From Paraphoma chrysanthemicola (taxonomy: Eukaryota; Ascomycota; Dothideomycetes; Pleosporales; Phaeosphaeriaceae): DNA of 64,000 nucleotides. How positions within the stretch are numbered: position 1 is the first letter of the stretch; the number at the start of each line of letters is the position of its first letter. Shown piece after piece: positions 22,253 to 33,745 of this stretch. The stretch covers positions 2,356,001 to 2,420,000 of the forward strand of contig JAGMWG010000001.1 of the NCBI GenBank assembly GCA_020744225.1, written 5' to 3'. Under the pieces are notes generated by a model, which was not told the DNA's origin, searched no databases, and saw only the letters and a list, made by a program, of their open reading frames with translations. Position numbers and translations under genes: made by a program.

Positions 22253-25200
22253 ATTAAGGTACTTTCTTAGTATATTATTAATTAGTGTCTAAAAGGTTAT
22301 AGAAGTGTTAGTTAATTTAAATAGTATAATATAGTATTTGTAGTAGCTATATCTTGTTTAGAATGCTGTTTTCTATTCTTCTTCTTTCTTAATTTTAACT
22401 TAATAGTACCTATTACGTAAGTCTAGTAATGTAAATATTCTAGCTTTTAAGAGTTAGTCTTATAGCTCTAAGATATTTAGTAGTAAGTATTTATTTTTTC
22501 GCGTTATTATATTTAGTTTATAATAGTTAATACATAGTTATAAACTTCTATCTTTCTTTAGTATAAAGAAAATAGAAAATCCTGCTAGTAATTCTAATTT
22601 GTAGATATATTCTTTAGCTAGGTTTTTGTTAATATATTCTCTTACTACTTTTAGTTAGAGTTCTAATAGTCTATATATTAGTAAGAAGAGTAGTTCTTTT
22701 TCTTCTTCTAGATTAATCTTATAATCTTATAGTTTGTGTTCTAGTAATACTACTTAATCTATAAGTTTCTTAAATATATATCTCTATTAGTAGTAGACTT
22801 TTAGAACTAATAAAAGAACGTCTTTCTTCTTTGTAACCTGTATAGCTTTTTTTATTTTATCTATTAAGCTAACTACTCTATTTTTCTAGTAGCGCGTCTT
22901 ATTTAAAGTAATTTTGTTTATTATCTTCTCTTCTACTACTAGACTCTACTTATACGTAGGCTAAGGTCTATGTATAGCTATATATCTATTAAAGAATAGT
23001 GTATTATTTACCTAATCTATTCTAGAGTTTATATTCTTTAACTAGAGAAGCTCTAATATAATGTCTTTGCTAGCTAAGCTTAGAACGTCTAGAGTTACCT
23101 TTATCTAGTATCTATTAATGTAGACGTTAGTTATTATCTTATGCGTAATAACTAGCTATTCTAGTATTATTTCTCTAGTAGCTACCTAAATATAGTATAG
23201 ATTTTCTTTTACTATAGTCTTAAGACTAGCTTATTTAACTATATCTAGAAATATATAGTTGCTTACAGATTCTAAATCTATTAATACTTTTATCTTTACT
23301 CTCTTAATCTTTATTAAGAGTTTATTAAGTAGCACTAAGTTAATATTGTTACATTTCTACTTATAGATTAACCTAAGTCTAAAAAAGATTTTTTACTTAT
23401 AAACTTATTTACTATCTTATTAAGTTAGTGTTTATAATAATTCTTATTTAGGTATAGTTACTATATCTTATTTAGGTATTCTCTGTTAACTATTAAGATT
23501 TAAAGTATTTATTTACTTTCTAAGTCTCTACTAAAGAAGGTTGTTATTATTTATTTATTCTAAAGGTAAAACTTGTATGTATTCTTAAGGTAGTTAAACT
23601 ATTACTATTTACATTTTAATTTCCTAGTTAGAAACTATTCTATTACTTCTTTATTAGAGTAGTATATTAAGTACTAATTATGTGTACAAGCTGTATAGCT
23701 TATGTTAGCGTAGAGTAGATTTCTTAGATCTATAAAGTATAATAGTCTTAGAGTAATAATAACGTTGTTAGAGTTATTATTAACCTTCTTAGCTTCTTTG
23801 TATACTTTGCATTCTTTAGTTACCTAGTCTTCTTCTTCTAATCTTTGTTTAAGTTAGTTACTACGTTAGAGATATCTTCTTTTTCTCTTATCTTTTAGAG
23901 GTATATAGTTATAAGATGTATTGTAATTCTTATCTTATTATACTAGCATTACTTAACTGTTATTAGCTATTTTTACTTAATTTAGTAGTTATTTTATAGC
24001 TTCGTAGCACTAGTCTAGAAAGACTCTTTCTTTATCTTCTTCTTTTATTTCTCTTATAATATTAGGAAGTTATAGAAAGCTCTTCTAGATCTATTAGCTG
24101 TTTTTTGTCGTAAATTCTATAAATTCCTTACTTTCTAGGTTAAGTTAGAAGAACTATTTTCTTAGTTTCGTGTCTTACTTATATTTCTAGTTGTACCTGT
24201 ATATTTTGTTATTTTCTTATATATATATAGGTGTTACGTACTTATCTCTTAGCTGTACTAGAGTAGTATTTTTACGTTTTAGTATTAGGCTTTCTAGTAG
24301 AGTGTATATAAGCTAGTTTACTACATTCTAGTAGTAGAGTAGTAACTTAGGTACTAGACTTATAGCGTTGTTCTACGTAGTTTTAACTTTTATTCTAGAG
24401 TGTAGTGTAGAAGTGTAGGTAATTAGTAGTTCTAGGTTATATTCCTTTTAGAGAGTTAGACAGGAGAACTATATTATAGGTTCTTTCTCGTTATCTAAAG
24501 TAAGTACGTCTCTATTAGAGTTAGATACTACATTCTATTCTATTTCTTTCTTATTCTAGTTGTATTTAATTATATTAACTATTTTAATAACTTTATTCTT
24601 TATTTAGTAATTTTTTACTAAATATTCTAGTTTACTATAATTATAATAAGTTCTTATTTTCTTTATACTAGTCTTATATTTACCTTGTATAGATTTCTTA
24701 TAACTATTACTAGGCTTATTATACTTAATAGTATTAACGTCTATTAATTCTACTTCTCTAGATCTATAGTATTCTAGTATCTTCTTAGAGTAGAATTATT
24801 TCTTAGGCCTATAGTCTTTAGGTTTATAGAACTATTTATACTTACTCTATTAGCGCGTTAAAGTAAAGGCGTTAGTCTCTAGTTCTAATTCAAGAAGCTT
24901 ATTATTAATTCTAGTAGCTTCTTTAATTAAATTATCTAGGCTAGTAATATTAGCTGCGCTGCGCATAAGTTTCTTATAGACGCTAAACTTAAGACCTTAT
25001 TAGAACATTTATATAAGAGCTTTGTTATTCTATTCTATATATTTAGAATATTATTAGAATAGATTAGCGTAGTCTTCTATAGACTACGTCTATTAGAAGT
25101 GTTAGATTTTACCTTTTACAATAGTTAGTTCCTTAGTAATAGAGAATACTTTTCTAAGAGCTTTCTTAAACTTGTCGTAGTCTTTAATAATCTAGGTGTT

Positions 25201-25481
25201 AGCTAAGTCTTATATACTACTATTAAAGTATTGTTTAAGTTTTAGAGTTACCTAATTAAGCGCCTTTTCTTTTATAGTAGTAACTACGTTAGTAACTTTA
25301 TTTACTTTGTTAATTATATTATAGAGATAGAAGTAAAGATTCTATTACATAATCTATAATTCGAGTATAGCTTAATCTCTATAGAAGTTGTTAGGAATTC
25401 GTCTCTTAGTAGTAGCCTTACTAGCTATAATAGAGGTTAGAGTATCTATTTCTATATTACTTATCTTAAGAGTATTTAAAG

Positions 25482-25981
25482 TATAAGAAGATCTAAAGTT
25501 AAAAGTAGGCTTTGTATACTTAAGGTTCTACAGTTAGTTCTTAGAGATAGAGTATTAAAGAGAATTAGATAGATTACTATAAGATAGATTAAGAGAATAA
25601 TAATTAATAGTAGAGAGTTATACTAATATAGATAGAGAAGACTATAAGTTAAGTGTAAATAGTAACTAGTTATAGATTAAATACTAAGTTAAATATAATA
25701 AGCTATAGAAGCTTATTATCTATATCTATATACTAGAGAAGGTCTAGTAACTAAGTACGTTGTACTTTAGTTAATTAGTATAATTAGTACTACTTAGTGC
25801 TTAGTTTACTTAGCTTACTTAGTACCTAATATAGTCTAGTATACTAATTAAGTTACGTAACCTACAGCTCTACAGTGTAGTATTATAGTTAGTTTCTATA
25901 AGCTTCTTGTTAGTAACCTGTTAGTATCTAATTAGAGTATAATTAGCTACTTTTAGTCTACTTCCTAAGGTAACTATAACA
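25482..25981 (-). repeat. 5' LTR of element 3 (right side)
   Basis: 500 bp, RIPed, followed at 25982-25986 by the second CTAGC. It is slightly more degraded than the left LTR. Confidence 0.9.
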
Positions 25982-26605
25982 CTAGCTTAGTCTTACTTAA
26001 TATAGAGGTAGTAATATTAAAGCTTAATATCTATCTGTATACGTCTATACTACTTACTACTAACATTATACTTTAGAAGTCTAAAACTCTAAGTAATACT
26101 CTAGAATTTAGATTGTAATTAATACTAATTTAAGAGAGAATTTAAAGGCACGTTAATAGCTTTTCTACTTATATAGTTAAAGTAGTTAAAAAGCTTACTA
26201 AAGGCGTAGAGATAATAGTGTATTTCTTAGTATTAATAAGTAACTAAGTTAAGAAGCTTTAAGTAACTAATAAGACTATCTTATACTATAAATTACGTAA
26301 GAGAAAGTGTATAAAGGCTAAGAGAACTCTTATAGCTAAAGAGAGCGTATACTTAACTATCTTAAAGAAGTTTATAATATATAGTAATAGAAAGAAGGTA
26401 AGAAAAAGTACGCGCGCTAAGAGTAGTAAGCTAACTTAAAAGTACTGTAGACACTATAGTAAGGCTAGTTATAACTTATATATATATAAGTAAGTAGAAA
26501 AAATAGTCTCTAAGTAATATAAGTACTATATAGTATAGTAGATCTACTTTAAGGTGCGTTTTGTACTCTTGCAAGAGTACGTTTTAGTGAGGTCTTAGTA
26601 CGGTA

Positions 26606-26705
26606 GGCAACTCGCCCGTGTGGGCAACTCGCCCGTGTGGGCAACTCGCCCGTGTGGGCAACTCGCCCGTGTGGGCAACTCGCCCGTGTGGGCAACTCGC
26701 CCGTG
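26606..26705. repeat. Six tandem 17-bp repeats in the right terminus of pogo-B
   Basis: Unit GGGCAACTCGCCCGTGT, repeated six times with near-perfect identity (CAACTCGCC starts at 26608, 26625, 26642, 26659, 26676 and 26693). Each unit can fold as GGGC-AACTC-GCCC. RIP-type transitions convert the unit, with one other change, into the AACTTACTTATATAACT-like subrepeats seen in the other pogo-B termini, so this is the ancestral, un-mutated form. Subterminal repeats of this kind are commonly transposase-binding sites. Confidence 0.85.
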
Positions 26706-26783
26706 AGGTACGTTATAACACTATATATGTAACACTATATATACAAGAACCTCGTTCTGTAGTAAAGCGCTAGTAGAAACGCT

Positions 26784-29228
26784 TTATTGTAGTCCAGCCT
26801 TATTAGTCTTAACAGTATGCGAAATAGGTTGTAGAATGCCCTGGTTGTCGACAGTACCAAGTGCCATACCCTTGGACCATCCCATTTTCATCATTAGAGC
26901 ATGTCCCTTGTTCTCTGGTCCAAGTTCAGGTGCGTTGGCTCCTACCTTATCGCCATCTCGATATCCGACTTGCGGACGAAGACGAGATCCGGAGCCAGAC
27001 ATCGGACCCCTGACTACTTTGGAGCCCTTCTTGCCTTGTAACGGGCCACAAAGTCGTTTTAAGAATCCCTTGTGCAACATTGCTCGCTCAAACCCATCTT
27101 CAGTATAGACTCGTGTGCGATTCGTCCTGGACAATACAGTAAATCGATCCTGACCGTCGCCGCGGGACCGTGAGGACAGGTCGAAGAACTTTGCAGCCTG
27201 ATGTATGGTGGCGCGACGATGGGCATCCATAGGCGGGAGTGACAGGTTTTGTCTGTCGCTGAGGATGAAAGCACGGATCTCTTCCACTACATCCTCCATA
27301 CTAAGTCCGTCTTTGTACTTGACTTTGAGATTTGGCGACCTGTTCTTTCGTCCGAGAAGACCTTGTTGACGCAGCTCTTCTCGCTCGGCCTTTTTGAGGC
27401 GTTTCTTTGCGCGATCAGCCTCCCAGGCATTCTGCAATTGTTCATTGAGGTCAGAATCGTCCAACTCAGGCGGCATCTGGCCACGACGCCCTTTCTTCTT
27501 CGTCTTGAGCGAAGGACGCTCGGTGTCCATGATGTCAAATCCACCGTAGGGATCCATGGTCAGGGCGTCAGCCAGAGCAGATGCGGAGGGAAAAGTCGCG
27601 TTGCGATTACCGCGAACTTGTTGCTGCCGCTTATGTCGTGACTTCCCTAGAGCGCCAGAGGAAGCCTTTGTGGTCGAGTTTTTCCTGAAGAAATCATCTC
27701 CGCTGTATAAGAACACCTCATCCGACCCTAATCCGAGCTCTTCCTGCTTCTGTAGAACTCTGGCAAGAGTCTCGTCGTCGAGCTCTTCGCTATCGACGCC
27801 AATGTCATCCATATCGTCGTCTTCTTCATCTTCGTTGTCTCCTGTTGAGCTGGTATCGTCTGAGTTCAAATCTCGCAGATATGCTTCCTCTTCAAAGGCG
27901 CGAACTAATCTCTTCTCAGATTGATCTTTCAGAAATGACAGCGGCAGCCACCGAGCATCGTCGGCAACTGAGCTTTCGTAGACGCAGAGGTACTGCGGGC
28001 CATTCTTGCGTGTGCGCTTTGCTAGAATGCGGGCTACGGTGTCCATGACGTCCGAGGATGTGCTTAGCCCTTCGAAGTCTTGTAGCATGTCTGAATCCCA
28101 ACAGTCATAGCCTTCTGCTTGCTCTATGGGCTTTTCTGGTTGGCTGCCTGACAAGGACTCCCAATCGTTGTGGCTCCCTGCATCAAGATCCATTTCACGG
28201 CGCGCGAAGCCCGATACACCCAGCATGTCGCCCGTTAGCCCAAAATCCTCTACGTTCTGCATATAGTCATCCATTGCTGCATCCTGCGGGTTTACCTCAC
28301 CGCGGAGGAATGCCTCCATATTCGGTCGATCATGGACAGGAAGCCAGCCAATGTTGGGCTTGCTTCGATGCTCCCAAGCTGTTGTAGTGCCCTCCCAGGC
28401 CGGTCTATCCCCACGTCTCCTCGAGAACTGGTCTTGAATCACGCTGTCAGCATCGGAGTCTACCCCCTCAGTTGCTCTTGTTGCCTTGTTGATGCGAATG
28501 CTAAGCTCGATTGACGTTTGTGTAGATGTGTCTGGGACTGATGTTTGTTTGTTGGTTGATGCGTTTGTAAGCTGCGGGTTTTCGTCAATAGTAACGTCTG
28601 CCGTGGCAGCATGAAGAGCTGCGGCTTGCTGAAATGAAGTGGCGTTTGAAGCCACCACGTCTTCATGCATAGAGCTCGACGTTGCAGCTGCCGGCTTCGA
28701 TGTTGTGACAAGCGCAGGCTTCAAAGCGCCCACCTGGCCACGGCCTTGAAAGACGACTTCATCTGAGCTCGAAGAAGCCTCTGAGACAGTGGGTGACGGG
28801 CTTCGAATTGCCATCTGTGCCATCGCGACGGCATTATCCTGGGAGCATGAGAGCGAGGATGGAGCGGGTGAATCGTTGTCAGACTCAACCTGAGCGGGTC
28901 TGTCGCGGAGGATAGTCTCCTTGATGGTGCCTTCGAGGTGGCCGGCGCTCACGAACTGGACGGGAAGATGCCGCAGCTTTTTGCTCGCATCGAAGGCGGC
29001 GCTGCGGTGATTTGAGGCCCAGCGCGCTTCGTCAGAGAGGGTGAACCTGGGTGTTGCTGCGGAACCGTCAACACGTCATTTCTTGCTCTTCAACACTACA
29101 GAGGAATGTGCAAACATACGCTCCTGCTGCGCAGGCCACGACTGGAGCGGCTGGCTTTTGAAGGGCGGGCGGCGCGGTGTGCTCTTTGCAGAGCCCTTGG
29201 CCTTACTCTTGCCCTTCTTGCGCGACAT
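26784..29228 (-). CDS. SQS1: Sqs1-like R3H and G-patch protein
   Basis: Two exons, 29228-29120 and 29056-26784, joined over a 63-bp intron (GTATGT...CCGCAG), give 793 residues from a true ATG; the longest single-exon frame starts only at a GTG. The first exon is basic (MSRKKGKSKAKG). Residues around 580-650 form an R3H domain (IRAFILSDRQNLSLPP), and the C-terminus is a G-patch (GHALMMKMGWSKGMALG) ending in KTNKAGLQ. In yeast, Sqs1/Pfa1 binds and stimulates the DEAH helicase Prp43 in ribosome biogenesis and splicing. The stop TAA overlaps an AATAAA (minus strand, 26788-26783). A transposon end lies only 70 bp downstream. Confidence 0.88.
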
Positions 29229-29846
29229 GACGGTGGGCGCGTTTCCGAGAACAATAAAGGCTGGACGTCGACTATGAAGCTCGGAACTTTTGGAGATGAT
29301 GCGTGTACCTGCGGCGAGGGCGGGTGGCGGGGCTTATCGGCGAATTGGTTGCCTTATCGACCGACTTAGGCGGCGATCAAGTCAAGGCGGGAGCTTCAGA
29401 GCAGAGCGCCTTTGCTTTAACAACGAGCGTCAGCCTGCGATCTCTGGTGCAGACACGGTCCCACGTCCGAAGCGCAAAGGCTCCTCGCTCTTTCAGGACA
29501 TGAGTGTATTTTGGCACACGTCTGTCTTTTGGTCTGCAGCTTGGTGACAGTGACGCCTCCAGCTGAGCAACCCCACCACTCCGCCAGGCAGCATATGACC
29601 GCCAACGTGAGCCCGCTGTGGCACTCGACACATCGCCTCGCACTGCTGTGAATCCGCAACATCGCTACCTTGCGGACCTCCCGTACCTATTGCCCTCAGC
29701 TTTCTTCCCCTTGCTACCTATGGCTGGCACTTACACTTGAGTGAGCTTTTCGAACGCATGGTACGCAGCCGCCGACAACGCCGTCTCGGACCTCCGCCTC
29801 CACGCTTTGCACCTCCGCCTCCTAAGCCCGCGATCCTTGAACCATC
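29229..29846. other. Divergent intergenic region SQS1-ATG4
   Basis: 618 bp holding both promoters. No convincing TATA box or RNA gene seen. CT-rich stretches precede the ATG4 start. Confidence 0.5.
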
Positions 29847-31330
29847 ATGAACGACTTCGAGCGCTTCGGCCGAACTGTCGTTCGCACCTTCTACGATCCG
29901 CTACCGTCCAACGACTCCCACGAGCCCATCTGGCTGCTCGGCCAGCGCTACGACTGCCGTCCTGCCCTGTCCAAGTCTACACCCAGCGACGCACCTTCGA
30001 CAGACGCGCGTACCCCGCATGCCGAACGTACTGAAGACGAAAGCTGGATAAGAACCAGCTTAGACGAGAAAGAGCGCAAGGAGTCGCCCAACGGCGAGGA
30101 CCCGGCGCAGTATGGCAACTGGCCCTCGGCCTTCCTTGATGACTTTGAATCTCGCGTATGGATGACATATCGCTCCGGCTTTGTGCCAATACAAAAGAGC
30201 CAGGACCCCAAGGCGACGAGTGCCATGAGCTTCCGCGTGCGAATGCAGAATCTCGCTTCGCCTGGCTTCACCTCGGACGCTGGCTTCGGTTGCATGATCA
30301 GGAGTGGGCAGTGCATTTTGGCAAATGCGTTGCAGATTTTGCGTCAGGGGAGAGACTGGCGGTGGCAGGACAGCCAGACCGACAAAGAACACAGCGATAT
30401 CCTGTCTCTTTTCGCCGACGATCCCCGTGCGCCCTTCTCCGTCCACCGGTTCGTCGAGCACGGCGCTGCTGTATGCGGCAAGTACCCCGGCGAGTGGTTT
30501 GGGCCTTCGGCAGCCGCTCGATGCATTGCAGACCTTGTGCACAAGTACAAGGAGGCTGGGCTGAAAGTGTACGTTTCAGGAGATGGCGCAGATGTCTATG
30601 AAGACAAATTGAAGCAGATCGCTGTAGATGACGAGGGCAACTGGCAGCCAACCTTGATCCTGGTAGGCACGCGACTGGGAATCGACAAGATCACACCAGT
30701 ATACTGGGAAGCTCTCAAAGCCAGTCTACAGATCCCACAATCAATTGGCATTGCAGGGTAAGTCCAGCTTTGTGACGCTGTGCCTGGGAAAACGCATGCT
30801 GACCATTCTTCAGAGGCCGACCCTCCGCCTCACATTACTTTGTAGGCGTTCAAGCCAACAACTTCTACTACCTCGACCCGCACAGTACCCGACCTTTGTT
30901 ACCTTATCAGATACCGGGCACGAAAGCCGACAAGGATGTAGTAGGCGATGCCACACAGCCATCCTTATCTACCTCGTCAACATCAGAGTCGTCGTCAACC
31001 TCATCCACGACCATTGTTCCGGCAGCCGACTCGATACCCTCAGGTGATGAATCACCAAATTCTAAACCGTCCACGTACTCACAATTAGACATTGCAACTT
31101 GCCACACTCGCCGGATACGGCGACTGCAAATTCGCGAGATGGATCCATCGATGCTTCTTGCTTTTCTCGTCACTTCAGAAGCTGATTACGAGAGTTGGAA
31201 AGGCGGTTTACAAAGCGTACAGGGTAAATGCGTTGTACACGTGCAAGAGAAGGAGCCTGCGCCGCGGGGTCAAGAACGCGAGGGTGCAATTGACGAGGTG
31301 GAGAGCTGGGACGAAGAGGGTTTACTATAA
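29847..31330 (+). CDS. ATG4: Autophagy cysteine protease Atg4
   Basis: Exons 29847-30757 and 30814-31330 (56-bp intron, GTAAGT...TTCAG) give 475 residues. The catalytic Cys is in FTSDAGFGCMIRSGQ (about Cys149). The splice join restores the conserved GGRPSASHYFVG block, and YYLDPH at about 323-327 supplies the catalytic Asp and His. The C-terminal part has a Ser/Thr-rich insert before the last conserved DPSMLLAFL segment. By family, Atg4 cleaves the C-terminus of Atg8 to expose Gly and later deconjugates Atg8 from phosphatidylethanolamine, in the cytosol. Length is normal for fungal orthologues. Confidence 0.95.
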
Positions 31331-32103
31331 GTCAACGCATGAGCAGTCCAGCGAACTGGCGTTTTCGGGGTCAAGGCAAAGACCGGTTTACAAGCATATT
31401 GGGAGTTCGGTGCAGTATCGGGCTTGCCATACAATTACTTGTTCTAAACTTCGCCTGCATATTGAGTAATCTGAGCGCGATGGCGGTCCTCAATCTTGCA
31501 GCACAGACCTCAGTTTCCCCAGATCTTGAGAACATCCATGTCTCCCTCGTTGCGATATCGAAGTTTGTCAAAGTTCGCCAGCCACAAGATACGATGGGGC
31601 GTCGAATAGTCACCCTAGCTAGTTGCTGCAAAAATTCGCAACCCAGATGTAGAACCGCAAACCCGCTCCGTTCGCACCGGGGAACAGGTCTTCTCATCAC
31701 GGTCCAGGCGTGCTCGAGGCAAGACATCACGATGCGCCACTGCAAACAGCGCGCTCGTCCCACGAGAGTGAAATTTTGCCCCCAAACCGGGCAGCTAATA
31801 GCCGCTGTGAACTTAGCGTATAGTGGAGCGAACAAGATTTAAAAAAAAAACCAGTGAATGTGAAGGAAAACAGAGAGAAGACGCGTGATGAAGTTTGAAG
31901 AATTGATTCGTTCCCGTCTGCTGTGGTATAATATACAGACCCAGAGATGGCCCCGTAGTCAAATCATGACTGTGATGACGAGAGAACAAGCAAACCGACC
32001 CATGATCACATTATCGGAAACCCATGAACACCGCAGCCCCATAGCCAGCTCATCGAATAGACAAGCAAAGAAACCCAAAGAAAGACGCATCGAAGAAAGC
32101 ACT
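31331..32103. other. Intergenic region, ATG4 3' end to H2B 3' end
   Basis: Convergent gene ends. There is a poly-A run at about 31840-31850. Open frames here show no family features and are probably chance. Confidence 0.5.
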
Positions 32104-32697
32104 CTATTTGGTGGATGAGGAGTACTTTGTGACGGCCTTGGTGCCCTCAGAGACGGCGTGCTTGGCAAGTTCACCAGGCAGGATAAGTCGGACTCTGTGG
32201 CAAAATTAGCAAATGCGGAGAAGGAGCAGACGATGGGGAACGTACGAGGTCTGGATCTCGCGCGACGAGATGGTCGACTTCTTGTTGTAGGCAGCAAGCT
32301 TGGAGGCCTCGGTGGCGACGCGCTCGAAAATGTCGTTGACGAACGAGTTCAGGATGCTCATGGCGCGGTTGGAGATACCAGTATCGGGGTGAACCTGCTT
32401 GAGAACTGGAAAGACACGTCAGCACGTTCTGGTCAATTGAAACGGGAGTATGGGTAGAATTCGAGAGCAAGCGCAGCGTCCAGTGTAATGGTGCCGTTGC
32501 TGCAACGCGCGGTGCAGGATGGTAAACTCACCCTTGTAGATGTAGCTGGAGTAGGTCTCCTTCCTGGTCTTGGTGCGCTTCTTCTTGTCGCCAGAGGGAG
32601 CGGCCGTCTTCTTGCCAGCCTCCTTCTTCTCCGCGGGTGCCTTTCCAGCCGGGGCCTTGCCGCCGGTGGTGGGAGTCTTCTGTGCTTTCGGAGGCAT
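32104..32697 (-). CDS. HTB1: Histone H2B
   Basis: Three exons, 32697-32532, 32405-32246 and 32194-32104 (introns of 126 and 51 bp), encode 138 residues. The N-terminal tail is Lys/Ala-rich ([18 protein letters not shown]). The histone fold reads [35 protein letters not shown] and [18 protein letters not shown], ending in [10 protein letters not shown]. The Lys in the AVTKYSS motif is the conserved ubiquitination site of fungal H2B. It is divergent to H2A over 457 bp, the usual ascomycete arrangement. Phases and acceptors (TTCCAG, CCACAG) agree with the family sequence throughout. Confidence 0.97.
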
Positions 32698-33154
32698 TTT
32701 GGGTAAAGGTGTGATGGTGGAGATGGGAGTTGAAAAGTGGGCTGCTGGGTGAGATGGACTGTGGTGGACGTTGGTTGACTGTTGCGATGGATGGAGACTT
32801 TAGGTCGTCGACGGCGGGGGACGCGCTACTTATGGGGAGCGCGCTCCATGTTGTGATCCAGCAGGCGCGAGATGGCCCGTGCTGACCTGCTGCTGCTGGT
32901 TCGGGTGGCTAAGCGAGGCGAGTGTGATCCTGTCGCGTTGCGGGCGGCGGGCGCTGGTGCCTCGCCGCGCTAGTGAGGCAAGTTGATCTCGCGCGCACCA
33001 TAACACGCCTGCAGTCCTTATAAGACCGCCCCGCCCCCCGACAGCAGCGAGCAATCCATCGTCTCGACACTCCACGCCCACATATCGCAGCAATAGCCCA
33101 TCTCGCCCGACACTCTTAACCACCACCTTTTTTCACCAAAACAACTCCATCAAA
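32698..33154. promoter_or_regulatory. Shared divergent histone promoter H2B/H2A
   Basis: 457 bp between the two start codons. It is GC-rich, with a CCTTATAAG element at about 33015-33024 on the H2A side. A shared promoter would give the equal, S-phase expression expected of the pair; individual factor sites were not identified. Confidence 0.6.
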
Positions 33155-33745
33155 ATGACTGGCGGCAAATCCGGAGGCAAGGCCAGCGGCTCCAAGTCCA
33201 GCGCCCAATCGTGAGTACCTCCATCCTCATACCGCATTGGCGTCCGATAGTTTCTACCTCAGCTGTTTTCCTCACGCGTCTTTGTCATCTCCTTGACGCG
33301 TCTGTTGTACTTGGTTGCATTGCACAGTCACTGACGCTTCGCAGTCGCTCATCCAAGGCCGGTCTTGCCTTCCCCGTCGGTCGTGTCCATCGTCTGCTCC
33401 GCAAGGGCAACTATGCTCAGCGTGTCGGTGCCGGTGCTCCCGTCTACCTCGCTGCGGTCCTCGAGTACCTCGCGGCTGAAATTCTGGAGTTGGCTGGCAA
33501 CGCTGCGCGCGACAACAAGAAGACCCGTATCATTCCCCGCCATCTTCAGCTCGCCATTCGCAACGATGAGGAGTTGAACAAGCTGCTCGGTCACGTCACC
33601 ATCGCCCAGGGTGGTGTTCTCCCCAACATTCACCAGAGTGAGTACATCCAGTGCCTTCATGTCATCTCATTTGCTAATCAGCGCTTTAGACCTGCTGCCC
33701 AAGAAGACAGCCAAGCCTGGCAAGGGTCCTTCGCAAGAACTCTAA
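33155..33745 (+). CDS. HTA1: Histone H2A
   Basis: Exons 33155-33210, 33345-33637 and 33690-33745 give 134 residues. It starts MTGGKSGGKASGSK, contains the H2A core (KAGLAFPVGRVHRLLRKGNY, the GAPVYLAAVLEYLAAE acidic-patch region, DEELNKLLGHVTIAQGGVLP) and ends PSQEL. The C-terminal SQE motif is the fungal equivalent of H2A.X: its Ser is phosphorylated by Mec1/Tel1-type kinases at DNA breaks. Introns are 134 and 52 bp, with GTGAGT donors. The longer uninterrupted frame into the third intron is an artefact. Confidence 0.97.

Larger units (their letters stand above)
18874..25981 (-). mobile_element. RIP-degraded full-length Ty3/Gypsy element (element 3), relative of element 1
   Basis: 7108 bp with 500-bp LTRs (18874-19373 and 25482-25981) and a perfect CTAGC duplication. 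The minus strand holds a mutated gag (about 23.3-25.47 kb) and pol (about 20.1-23.3 kb), which align with element 1 along its whole visible length. The YLDD motif became YLNN at about 22226-22237, inside a surviving 62-codon open stretch (22064-22252). A purine-rich tract lies just inside the 3' LTR (19374-19391 in plus coordinates). Differences from element 1 are overwhelmingly C-to-T and G-to-A. The region after pol carries an additional ORF remnant on the opposite strand. Confidence 0.9.
17661..26713 (+). mobile_element. Pogo-type transposon (pogo-B) split by Gypsy element 3
   Basis: Terminal repeats start ACGTACTC at 17661 and end GAGGTACGT at 26713, each next to TA. Removing element 3 and one 5-bp duplication leaves about 1.94 kb, the usual size of a Fot1-like element. 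The left part (to 18873) encodes the N-terminal and catalytic regions of a mutated pogo transposase, including TYNFNKSSF near 18240. The frame resumes at 25987 with the C-terminal part. Most of it is RIPed, but about 170 bp at the right end (from ~26540) are not, and the right terminus has six 17-bp repeats where the left has two mutated ones. Confidence 0.8.

Noticed and set aside
26606..26705. CRISPR-like repeat array
   Set aside because: Repeats are directly adjacent without spacers and lie in a transposon terminus of a eukaryote.
31339..31842. 167-codon plus-strand ORF after ATG4
   Set aside because: An overlapping 154-codon frame exists on the minus strand, neither has protein features; likely 3' UTR and spacer.
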